From: CAZDGK01 sp964505035
GTDB lineage: Bacteria > Patescibacteriota > Saccharimonadia > UBA4664
NCBI GenBank assembly: GCA_964505035.1
Contig: CAZDGK010000007.1
Coordinates: 1-39,536 of the forward strand
Reading direction: 5' to 3'
DNA: 39,536 bases
Shown: positions 29,069 to 35,924 of the stretch, piece by piece
Position numbering within the stretch: position 1 is the stretch's first letter
Layout: each line of letters opens with the position of its first letter
Notes under the pieces: generated by a model
The model's input: the letters and a program-made list of their open reading frames with translations, nothing else
Databases searched by the model: none
Told to the model about the DNA's origin: nothing
Translations under genes and position numbers: made by a program

Positions 29069-29641
29069 CTACGACCGGACTGTGCCGGCCGGGTCGGGAT
29101 CGGGCTCGGGGACGAACTCCTCGTCTCCGCCTCGACCCCAGTGGCACCATGGGCACCAGGGTTGAACTCGCCGGTGCCGGATGGTGGCGAGGGCGTAGTA
29201 GGTGCCCTCGGTGGCAAATGCCAGCACGATGGGTAGCTGCCAGATGCCGTAGAGTGGTGCGGTGACGAACAGTAGCAGCAGAATGGCTGCGGCGACCAGA
29301 CGCGTTCGCGAATGGAAGTACCGTAGCGACCGCAGATGCTTGGTGGCCTCGGCCTGCCCGTTGAGCGGCATGTCGGCAAGACAACGTCCGCAGAGACTGG
29401 TGTCGTGCCGGAGCAGGCTGAATACCAGCAGGCCGCAGATACCGGCAATGAAGATGGCCAGTAGGGCCAGCTTGCTGATGGTCTCGAAATTGAGCCCGAA
29501 GTCGCGGGGCGACTGGTGGGGCGTCGAGATGGCCAGCAGCGTGCTGAGGACGGCACCGACCATGATGATGATCATGGCGTAGTTGAAATAGTGGCCCAGC
29601 CAGAGCATCAGCCGCTTGGTGCGAGTCAATCCTTCGTCCAA
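29069..29641 (-). CDS. Four-helix membrane protein with two CxxC motifs (copy B)
   Basis: 190 residues from TTG 29641, chosen because GGGAGGT lies 5 bases upstream and the protein then aligns with copy A from residue 1 (MDEGLTRTKRLMLW against MDKGLTRTKRLMLW). The cysteine motifs are RHDTSLCGRCLADMPLNG (C84, C87) and RHRRVQPWCPWCHWGRGG (C163, C166), with an acidic DEEFVPEPDPDPAG tail. The membrane helices have diverged much more than the cytoplasmic motifs, which implies selection on those motifs. It has its own promoter and terminator. Confidence 0.8.
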   Translation of the reverse strand: MDEGLTRTKRLMLWLGHYFNYAMIIIMVGAVLSTLLAISTPHQSPRDFGLNFETISKLALLAIFIAGICGLLVFSLLRHDTSLCGRCLADMPLNGQAEATKHLRSLRYFHSRTRLVAAAILLLLFVTAPLYGIWQLPIVLAFATEGTYYALATIRHRRVQPWCPWCHWGRGGDEEFVPEPDPDPAGTVRS

Positions 29642-29671
29642 GGTAAACCTCCCGATTGCGTGAAAGGATTG
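29627..29671 (-). promoter_or_regulatory. Inverted repeat enclosing RBS and start of copy B
   Basis: Leader CAATCCTTT (29671-29663) faces GAAGGATTG (29635-29627) in the early codons. Eight pairs plus one G-U preserve the copy A structure around the Shine-Dalgarno site and TTG start. Confidence 0.45.
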
Positions 29672-29682
29672 GCGTGAGACGT

Positions 29683-29711
29683 ATTGTAGGCTCGATCTGG
29701 ACGCCTGGCAA
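29683..29711 (-). promoter_or_regulatory. Promoter of copy B
   Basis: On the minus strand TTGCCA (29711-29706), 17 bases, TACAAT (29688-29683). Confidence 0.65.
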
Positions 29712-29718
29712 TGAACGA

Positions 29719-29744
29719 GCCCCTCCGGATAAATCCAGAGGGGC
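29719..29744 (-). terminator. Terminator-like hairpin of copy C
   Basis: GCCCCTC pairs with GAGGGGC and, past one mismatch, GGA with TCC. It lies 7 bases after the copy C stop; the U-run is weak. Confidence 0.6.
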
Positions 29745-29750
29745 CGGTGG

Positions 29751-30290
29751 CTAGCGAATGTCGCGCTGCATCGAGGGGTCGGGGGCGGGCTCGGGTACGG
29801 GATCGTCCCAGTCGCCGTCGTCACGGCAGAACGGACACCAGAACTGTAGGCGCCGGTGCGTGAGAAATGCTACCGACCAGTAGATGAGGAACGAATTGCC
29901 GGCGATGCTGGCCGCATAGGCCCAGCTGTCGGGCAAGACGATCGGCAACACCATGGTGGAGAGGACGATCGCGCCGATTGCTATCAGCGAGTGGACGACG
30001 CGGAAGCGCCGGTGGTAGCGCTCGGCCTGGATCTCACCGTCGACGGGGAACTCATCGTGACAGAAGTCGCAGAGACGATTGTCATGCCTGATCCAGGTGA
30101 AGATGATGACCACAGACAGCGTGAGATTCAAGATACTCAACCCGACGATGAGCGCTCCCAGGCTGGTCGGCCAGAAGACGGCCGAGATGCCCAGGCAGGC
30201 GCTGAGGATGAGCAAGCGGGGCGCGTTGTGGCCAAGCCATGAGGCTTTGGGCGGCTCATCCATTGGGGCCGCCGCCACGGGTTCACTCAT
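29751..30290 (-). CDS. Four-helix membrane protein with two CxxC motifs (copy C, diverged)
   Basis: 179 residues from ATG 30290, with GGAGG 4 bases upstream. The same layout as copies A and B: two helices, RHDNRLCDFCHDEFPVDG (C74, C77), two helices, then THRRLQFWCPFCRDDGDWDD (C152, C155) and an acidic Pro/Glu/Asp tail (DPVPEPAPDPS). It lacks the KGLTRTKR start of the others and has a Pro/Ala-rich N-terminus instead. It is divergent from pilT. Function unknown. Confidence 0.78.
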   Translation of the reverse strand: MSEPVAAAPMDEPPKASWLGHNAPRLLILSACLGISAVFWPTSLGALIVGLSILNLTLSVVIIFTWIRHDNRLCDFCHDEFPVDGEIQAERYHRRFRVVHSLIAIGAIVLSTMVLPIVLPDSWAYAASIAGNSFLIYWSVAFLTHRRLQFWCPFCRDDGDWDDPVPEPAPDPSMQRDIR

Positions 30291-30333
30291 AATGCCTCCA
30301 ATGGAGTAGAGGGCTTGTGAAGTTGCGGACTTG

Positions 30334-30362
30334 ATTGTAGGGCAATGGTTGGTAATTAGCAA
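30334..30362 (-). promoter_or_regulatory. Promoter of copy C
   Basis: On the minus strand TTGCTA (30362-30357), 17 bases, TACAAT (30339-30334). The leader ends in CTCC-ATT-GGAG, a small hairpin that contains the Shine-Dalgarno site. Confidence 0.65.
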
Positions 30363-30403
30363 GAAGGCTGACTGGGAATGTGCATGTACAAAGTCATAGC
30401 TCT

Positions 30404-30414
30404 TGTGCTTTAAT
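30404..30414 (+). promoter_or_regulatory. Possible extended -10 of the pilT-pilC unit
   Basis: TGC-TTTAAT just before 30415, with no good -35. It leaves about 16-20 nt of leader containing AGAGGTG before GTG 30437. Confidence 0.35.
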
Positions 30415-30436
30415 GGGGTCAATCAGAGGTGAATTT

Positions 30437-31507
30437 GTGGAGAAGGCTGATCTCAAAATTGAATTACTGCTCGAGCAGGTAATTAAGCAGAATGCTTCGG
30501 ACTTGCACCTACAGGTGGGACTGCCACCGATGTTGCGGGTGGATGGCGCGCTTAAGCCAGTGGATGAGACCCCAACTCTGGATGAAGCCGACATGGAAAA
30601 ACTGGTATTTTCCATCCTAGACGACGACCAGAAGGAGATCCTGCTCAAGGACAAGGAAGTGGACTTCTCGTTTGCCTTTGGTAACTACGGCCGCTTCCGG
30701 GTGAACGCCTTCCATGAGCGGGGCAACCTGGCGGCGGCATTGCGGCTGATCCCAGCGCAGGTACGGACGCTGGAGCAGCTAGCGATGCCTAAGGTGCTCA
30801 CTGACTTCACGAAGTTCCCGCGTGGCTTGGTGCTGGTGACGGGGCCGACTGGCTCGGGTAAGAGCACGACGCTAGCGGCGATGGTCGACATGATCAATAC
30901 GGAGCGGGCGTGTCACATCCTGACAATTGAAGACCCAATTGAGTACGCGCACTCGAGCAAGAAAGCCATCGTGGTGCAGCGCGAGATTCACTATGACACC
31001 TACAGCTTCGCGGCGGCGCTGCGCAGTAGCTTGCGGCAGGACCCGGATGTGGTGCTGATCGGCGAGATGCGCGACCTAGAAACGATCGCGGCGGCCGTGA
31101 CCATTGCCGAGACGGGTCACTTGGTGCTGGCAACGCTGCACACCAACAGCGCGGCGCAGAGTATCGACCGTATGGTCGACGTGTTCCCGCCGCACCAGCA
31201 GCAGCAGATCCGGGTGCAGCTGGCCGGTATGTTGCAAGGTATTGTGAGCCAGCGGCTGGTGCCGGCTATCGGCGGCGGCCGGGTGGTGGCAGCGGAGATT
31301 CTGGTGGCCACGGGGGCGGTGCGCAATATCATCCGGGAGGGCAAGACGCACCAGCTGGACGCGGTCATCCAGACCGGCGCCGAGTACGGCATGCAGAGCA
31401 TGGACCGCCAGCTGGTGAACCTGATCCAGCAGGGCAAGATTACCTACGATGAGGCCAAGAACTTCGCGCTCGACCTGGCTGAGCTTGAGCGGTTAATGAG
31501 AGGATAG
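30437..31507 (+). CDS. pilT: Type IV pilus retraction ATPase PilT
   Basis: 356 residues from GTG 30437, with AGAGGTG about 5 bases upstream; an upstream in-frame ATG lies over the promoter. It has the PilT N-terminal PAS-like domain (QNASDLHLQVGLPPMLRVDG), Walker A GPTGSGKST (K142), Asp box ILTIEDPIEY, Walker B DVVLIGEMRDLETI, the His box LATLHTNSAAQSIDRMVDVFP and QRLVPAIGGGRVVAAEIL. It depolymerises the pilus, so this organism should have retractile pili (twitching, DNA uptake or host contact). pilC follows 7 bases later. Confidence 0.97.
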   Translation: MEKADLKIELLLEQVIKQNASDLHLQVGLPPMLRVDGALKPVDETPTLDEADMEKLVFSILDDDQKEILLKDKEVDFSFAFGNYGRFRVNAFHERGNLAAALRLIPAQVRTLEQLAMPKVLTDFTKFPRGLVLVTGPTGSGKSTTLAAMVDMINTERACHILTIEDPIEYAHSSKKAIVVQREIHYDTYSFAAALRSSLRQDPDVVLIGEMRDLETIAAAVTIAETGHLVLATLHTNSAAQSIDRMVDVFPPHQQQQIRVQLAGMLQGIVSQRLVPAIGGGRVVAAEILVATGAVRNIIREGKTHQLDAVIQTGAEYGMQSMDRQLVNLIQQGKITYDEAKNFALDLAELERLMRG

Positions 31508-31514
31508 TGACCGC

Positions 31515-32741
31515 GTGCTGACGTTTGTCTATACAGCGCACAAGAACGAGACTGGCGAGCTGGTCAAGGCGGAAGTGCAGGCCGAGAACGAGCAGGCTGC
31601 AGCCAAGCTGCTGATTGCGCAGAATTTGTTCCCGATTGAGATCGAGAGCAAGCAGGACGCTGGCTTGTTGGCGAAGAGTGGCCTGGGTGGCCGGGTTAGT
31701 GCGAAGGACCGGGTAATCTTCACGCGGCAACTGAGCACACTGATCAATGCCGGCCTGCCGCTGACGCAGAGCTTGCGGACGGTGCAGGAGCAGATTAGCA
31801 ACAAGAACCTGGCCAGTATCGTGACGGAGATCGTGACGAGCGTGGAGTCGGGCGTGGCGCTGAGCGCGGCATTTGGCCAGCATAGTAATGTGTTTAGCAA
31901 CGTGTATATCAGCCTGGTGGCGGCGGGTGAGGCGTCTGGATCGCTCGACAAGGCACTGGAGCGGATTGCCAGCCAACAGGAAAAAGACGCGGCCATTCTG
32001 AGCAAGATCCGGGGCGCGCTGGTCTATCCGGTGATTGTGCTGTTTGTGATCTTGGCGGTGCTGGTGTTCATGTTGACGACGGTTTTGCCACAGGTGGGTG
32101 GGCTGTATAAGGACCTGCACAAGAACCTGCCGACATTGACTCATGTCCTGATCATTATCTCGACATTTATTACTCAGTTCTGGTGGTTGGTGCTGGCGGT
32201 GGCGGCGGCCGGGGTGTTTGCGCTGCGGGCGTGGATCAAGACGCCGAGCGGCCGGGCGGCAGCTGACCAGGCGAAGCTACGGGCGCCGTTGTTTGGTAAG
32301 ATTTTCCGCAAGGTATACATGGCGCGGTTTGCGCGGACGCTCGGCACGATGTTGACTAGCGGCATCCCGATGCTAGAGGCACTGAGAATTGTGCGTGACT
32401 CGATCAATAATGTGCATGTGGAAGCAGCGATTAACCGGGCGATGGTGGATGTGAAGGGTGGCAAGGCGCTGTCACTGACACTGGAGCGTGAGGATACATT
32501 CCTGAAGCTGGTGCCGCAGATGGTCAAGATTGGTGAACAGTCCGGCGCGATTGACTCGATGCTGGACCGGGTAGCGGGCTACTACGAAAACGAAGTAGAC
32601 GAGGAAGTGAAAAATCTGTCGACCACGATTGAGCCGCTCTTGATGGTGGTGCTGGGCGTAACTGTGGGAGGGGTAATCGCGGCCATTTTGCTGCCAGTGT
32701 ACTCGCTGGTCGGTTCGGGTGGCGTAGACAACTTGAAGTAG
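31515..32741 (+). CDS. pilC: Type IV pilus inner-membrane platform protein PilC
   Basis: 408 residues from GTG 31515. It has a short N-terminal domain (FVYTAHKNETGELVKAEV) and two T2SSF-type repeats: FTRQLSTLINAGLPLTQSLRTV, then GALVYPVIVLFVILAVLVFML (membrane), then FARTLGTMLTSGIPMLEALRIV and KIGEQSGAIDSMLDRVAGYYENEVDEEV, and a last membrane segment. It transmits the ATPase motion to the growing pilus. Co-transcribed with pilT. Confidence 0.95.
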   Translation: MLTFVYTAHKNETGELVKAEVQAENEQAAAKLLIAQNLFPIEIESKQDAGLLAKSGLGGRVSAKDRVIFTRQLSTLINAGLPLTQSLRTVQEQISNKNLASIVTEIVTSVESGVALSAAFGQHSNVFSNVYISLVAAGEASGSLDKALERIASQQEKDAAILSKIRGALVYPVIVLFVILAVLVFMLTTVLPQVGGLYKDLHKNLPTLTHVLIIISTFITQFWWLVLAVAAAGVFALRAWIKTPSGRAAADQAKLRAPLFGKIFRKVYMARFARTLGTMLTSGIPMLEALRIVRDSINNVHVEAAINRAMVDVKGGKALSLTLEREDTFLKLVPQMVKIGEQSGAIDSMLDRVAGYYENEVDEEVKNLSTTIEPLLMVVLGVTVGGVIAAILLPVYSLVGSGGVDNLK

Positions 32742-32751
32742 GGCAAGCGCA

Positions 32752-32780
32752 TTGACATTGCGCGAGCATAAGCGCAATAT
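32752..32780 (+). promoter_or_regulatory. Promoter of the pilin gene with repeats
   Basis: TTGACA (32752-32757), 17 bases, CAATAT (32775-32780). The spacer holds a 7-bp inverted repeat ATTGCGC/GCGCAAT (32757-32778). The sequence ATAAGYGCAATWTW occurs twice, 30 bases apart (32768 and 32798). Confidence 0.6.
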
Positions 32781-32827
32781 TGAGGCATAGCGTATTTATA
32801 AGTGCAATTTAAGAAAGGCAACCGAAG

Positions 32828-33262
32828 GTGAGAAGTTTGCTGCAGAGAGAGAAAGGTTTTACGTTAATTGAAATCGTGCTGGTGCTAGCCATCGCTGGTT
32901 TGCTCCTGGTGATCGTGTTCCTGGCCGTGTCTGGTGCTCAAGCGAGCCGCCGCGACACGCAGCGCAAGAGTGACTTGGGCCGCTTGTACGGCCAGCTAGA
33001 GAGCTACGCTTCCAACAATAGTGGTACCTACCCGACGACCGCTCAGTTCTCAGGTGCGACGTTTGCGGCCTACCTGCCGTCGAACTTCAATGACCCGACG
33101 ACTGGTGCGACCTACGTCCTGACTGGTGGTGCTACGGCCGGTAACATTACCTACACGATCGGTAGTGGTACCACGTGTGACGGTGCTGCCAACGCGAACG
33201 CCCGGGTGTTTACGCTCCGGATGCAGCTTGAGCAGGGTATTGCCTGCCGCGACAACAAGTAA
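32828..33262 (+). CDS. pilA: Type IV pilin (major pilin candidate)
   Basis: 144 residues from GTG 32828, with GAAAGG about 10 bases upstream. The class III signal is MRSLLQREKG cut before FTLIEIVLVLAIAGLLLVIV, with Glu at +5, followed by the pilin N-helix and RRDTQRKSDLGRLYGQLESYAS. The C-terminal globular part has a beta-rich region and one cysteine pair (TTCDG and GIACRDNK) that may form the D-loop disulphide. Its position after pilT-pilC, its own promoter and its terminator suggest high, separate expression, as for a major pilin. Confidence 0.93.
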   Translation: MRSLLQREKGFTLIEIVLVLAIAGLLLVIVFLAVSGAQASRRDTQRKSDLGRLYGQLESYASNNSGTYPTTAQFSGATFAAYLPSNFNDPTTGATYVLTGGATAGNITYTIGSGTTCDGAANANARVFTLRMQLEQGIACRDNK

Positions 33263-33279
33263 GACGCTTAGATCTTTAG

Positions 33280-33306
33280 AAAAACGGCCCTACCCGGGCC
33301 GTTTTT
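33280..33306 (+). terminator. Intrinsic terminator of pilA
   Basis: AAAAACGGCCC (33280-33290), TACCC loop, GGGCCGTTTTT (33296-33306). A perfect 11-bp stem with a U5 run; the next -10 box starts 4 bases later. Confidence 0.95.
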
Positions 33307-33309
33307 CGG

Positions 33310-33315
33310 TATAAT
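33310..33315 (+). promoter_or_regulatory. -10 box of a leaderless start (pilD)
   Basis: Perfect TATAAT followed by exactly 6 nt and ATG 33322; no Shine-Dalgarno site and no -35, which would fall in the terminator. Confidence 0.6.
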
Positions 33316-33321
33316 CGGCTT

Positions 33322-34113
33322 ATGCTTTTGGTGGTATTGTACTTCGGCTTGCTGGGACTACTGATTGGTTCGGCGATCAATGCCTTGGTGTGGCGGCTGT
33401 ATGTGGGGCGCAAATGGACGAAGGGGCGCAGTGAGTGCCCGGAGTGCCACCATGTGCTAGCGGCCAAGGATTTGGTGCCGGTGGTGTCGTGGGTGCTGCT
33501 GGGCGGCAAATGCCGGTACTGTAAGGCGCCCATCCATATCCAATATCCGGTGGTAGAGGCGGTTACTAGTGGACTGTTTGCGCTGAGCCTAGCGCAGCTC
33601 ATGCCGGTGACGGTGCAGCAATGGCTGATGTTTGGGCTGTGGCTGGCGGTGCTGACCGCTCTAATCATTTTGGCGGTGTATGATCTGCGCTGGATGCTGC
33701 TGCCAGATAAGGTGATGGGGCCAGCGATTGGGCTGGCGACGGTGCTGCTACTGCTGCGGGTGTGGGAGACGCACAGCTGGGTGGCAGCGCGCGGGCCGGT
33801 ATTGGCAGCGCTAGTGACGGCCGGTGCGTTCTTTGGCCTGGTAGTCGTGACCCGTGGGCGGGCGATGGGTGGTGGTGATATCAAACTGATGTTTCTGATG
33901 GGGCTGCTGCTGGGATTGCGTGGGATGGCGGTGGCATTACTGCTGGCATTTAATGTAGCGGCGGCTGTGGGCGTAGCGTTGATCGTGAGCAAGCGCAAGC
34001 GGCGGCGGGACCATATCCCGTTTGGGCCATTTTTGGCGGGGGCGACCGTGGTGGCATACCTGTACGGTGGGCAAATTGTGGATTGGTACCTGCGGCTTAA
34101 TGGCTTGGGATAG
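33322..34113 (+). CDS. pilD: Prepilin peptidase
   Basis: 263 residues. The N-terminal cytoplasmic domain has the two zinc-type pairs CPEC (C39, C42) and CRYC (C64, C67), followed by about six membrane segments. The aspartate residues of this protease appear as YDLRWMLLPD and GRAMGGGDIKLMFLMG. It cleaves the leader of all prepilins here and may N-methylate the new N-terminus. It lies between the pilA gene and the minor prepilins; the leaderless start is predicted. Confidence 0.95.
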   Translation: MLLVVLYFGLLGLLIGSAINALVWRLYVGRKWTKGRSECPECHHVLAAKDLVPVVSWVLLGGKCRYCKAPIHIQYPVVEAVTSGLFALSLAQLMPVTVQQWLMFGLWLAVLTALIILAVYDLRWMLLPDKVMGPAIGLATVLLLLRVWETHSWVAARGPVLAALVTAGAFFGLVVVTRGRAMGGGDIKLMFLMGLLLGLRGMAVALLLAFNVAAAVGVALIVSKRKRRRDHIPFGPFLAGATVVAYLYGGQIVDWYLRLNGLG

Positions 34114-34143
34114 GGTGCGCAGCCGGCAAACAGGTGGGTGTGG

Positions 34144-34149
34144 TATATT
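34144..34149 (+). promoter_or_regulatory. Extended -10 box of the minor prepilin operon
   Basis: TGG-TATATT ends 10 nt before ATG 34160, giving a leader of about 3 nt. Confidence 0.5.
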
Positions 34150-34159
34150 GAAAGTACTT

Positions 34160-34762
34160 ATGGCTGCAAGATCGCAAGCTGGTTTCACGTTGATTGAGCT
34201 CATTATTGTGATGGCTATCTCGTCAGTGCTGGCGGTGATGATTATCGCTGGGTTCGCGACGCTACGGCAGTCGGCGCAGTTTACGAACACCATAGAGCGG
34301 ACGAAGGAATCGGTGGTGGCGAAGCGGACCGAGGCGCTGGCCACGATTAAACTATCGGGCGGGATGGATTCGGCCAACGTGACGATGGGCCGGTTGCTGA
34401 CGTTTACGCCAAACTCATCGACGATTCAGGTGCAGACACTGTATACGGCCAACAATCTGGCGCCGACGGCGGCCCAGCCAGTGTATACGGTGCCGAGTGA
34501 GGACACGACGATTTCGCTGGACTGGGGGGTGAAGTATAGTGGTGCGGCAATTGAGCAGGTGGCGTTTACGCGGTCACCGGTAGATGGGTCGCTGCGGACG
34601 GCGGTGAGCCCGGGTGGTGGTTGGGGTACGACTACATTCCAGTACGGTAATTTCACGCCGTCGGGAACGACCTACACCCTACAACTGACGGATCCGTACG
34701 GGCGGCGGGCGGTAATTACGATTGATGTGACTAATAACTCCGTGACGAGGACATACCTATGA
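34160..34762 (+). CDS. Minor prepilin (GspH/FimT-like)
   Basis: 200 residues from ATG 34160. The leader MAARSQAG is cut before FTLIELIIVMAISSVLAVMIIAG (Glu at +5). The outer part is beta-rich (TLYTANNLAPTAAQPVYTV, then GSLRTAVSPGGGWGTTTFQ). First of four overlapping genes joined by ATGA or GTGA, typical of the minor-pilin cluster that primes assembly. The longer in-frame start would lie inside pilD. Confidence 0.88.
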   Translation: MAARSQAGFTLIELIIVMAISSVLAVMIIAGFATLRQSAQFTNTIERTKESVVAKRTEALATIKLSGGMDSANVTMGRLLTFTPNSSTIQVQTLYTANNLAPTAAQPVYTVPSEDTTISLDWGVKYSGAAIEQVAFTRSPVDGSLRTAVSPGGGWGTTTFQYGNFTPSGTTYTLQLTDPYGRRAVITIDVTNNSVTRTYL

Positions 34763-35319
34763 GGCAGGCTTGGCGGGAGCGTGGAGACACGTTGATTGAG
34801 GTGACGCTGGCATTGGCGATTCTGGCGCTGGTATTGTCGGCGACACTGGCGGCGGCTAATCACGCCTATGCGCTGGGCCAGAACGCTAAGGAGCGCAGCC
34901 AGATGGTATCGGACGCCCAGCAGCAGGCCGAGGCGCTGGAGAGCTTCCGGGATAGCTACCGGTGGGCACAATTTGTGGCGGGTAACGCGACGGTGAGCTT
35001 GCCGGGGATTAACGTGCGGGGGACTTCAGCGGACTGCGACCCGAATCAGTCGGGCACGCAGCGCTGCTTCCACATGGTGCAGCAGACGATTAGTGGCTTG
35101 AACCAATGGGTGCCGGCAGTGGGTCCGGGAACTGGGACGCAGATAGGTGGCCTCGGCTATGTGCGCATTATTATTGACGGTGATCCAGGTGTGGCGGCGC
35201 CGGCACCGACGGCTTATACTTTCGTGATCCAGTATGGCGTACCGGCGCGGGGCGGCGGGCCGGATTTGGCGTCGTCGCTGCGGCTGAAGCTCGTTGATTT
35301 GGACTCGTTGCGGCCATGA
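34759..35319 (+). CDS. Minor prepilin (PilV/GspI-like)
   Basis: 186 residues, starting in the ATGA overlap with the previous gene. The leader MRQAWRERG is cut before DTLIEVTLALAILALVLSAT; Asp replaces Phe at +1 but Glu +5 is kept. It has one cysteine pair (ADCDPNQ and QRCFHM). The order GspH-, PilV-, PilW-, PilX-like matches known minor-pilin operons. Confidence 0.85.
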   Translation: MRQAWRERGDTLIEVTLALAILALVLSATLAAANHAYALGQNAKERSQMVSDAQQQAEALESFRDSYRWAQFVAGNATVSLPGINVRGTSADCDPNQSGTQRCFHMVQQTISGLNQWVPAVGPGTGTQIGGLGYVRIIIDGDPGVAAPAPTAYTFVIQYGVPARGGGPDLASSLRLKLVDLDSLRP

Positions 35320-35924
35320 TGAAGCAGATGGCTCAGAAGCTGGGACAGGAGGGCTTTACGCTGGTGGAGCTGTTGGTGGCGATGGCGATCTTTAGCTTTG
35401 TGCTGGTGATTGTGACGGCGGGGTTTGTGCAGATTATTCGCATTCATCAGTCGGGCATCGCATCGCGGGCAACTCAGCAGCAGTCGCGGCTGGTGATGGA
35501 CTCGGTGATCAAGGACATCCGGCAGTCGGGCACGGCGGCAGTGGGTGGCACGGCCCAGCTGAGTACGCTGTGCTTGACGAAGGGCAGCCAAACGCTGGAG
35601 TACGCCGTGGATATTAATGGTGATTTGCGGGTGGGGACGATTGCGCCGCCAGCCGCGGGGGTGTGTCCGGCGGCGGTCTTTACGAGTGCCTGGCGCACGC
35701 TCAATGACACTACTGGTCAGGTGACGCAGTTTGCCGCGACGACGACGCCAGCAGTGACGCCTGGTCTGGGAACGGCCATGGTGGTGTTGACAATTGCATC
35801 ACGTAATAATCTGAATGCGCTGAATGCGACCAAGACGGCTTGTTTGCCGGGTAGCGGTGCGCAATTCTGTGCCGTGACGACGCTGTCGAGCGGCGCGGCC
35901 TTGAGAGGAGGAGATGGATTGTGA
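35316..35924 (+). CDS. Minor prepilin (PilW/GspJ-like)
   Basis: 202 residues, ATGA overlap. The leader MMKQMAQKLGQEG is cut before FTLVELLVAMAIFSFVLVIVTAG, then HQSGIASRATQQQSRLVMDSVIKDIRQSG, which is the PilW/GspJ pattern. Cysteines (LCLTKG, AGVCPAA, TACLPG, QFCAV) probably form disulphides. Confidence 0.88.
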   Translation: MMKQMAQKLGQEGFTLVELLVAMAIFSFVLVIVTAGFVQIIRIHQSGIASRATQQQSRLVMDSVIKDIRQSGTAAVGGTAQLSTLCLTKGSQTLEYAVDINGDLRVGTIAPPAAGVCPAAVFTSAWRTLNDTTGQVTQFAATTTPAVTPGLGTAMVVLTIASRNNLNALNATKTACLPGSGAQFCAVTTLSSGAALRGGDGL

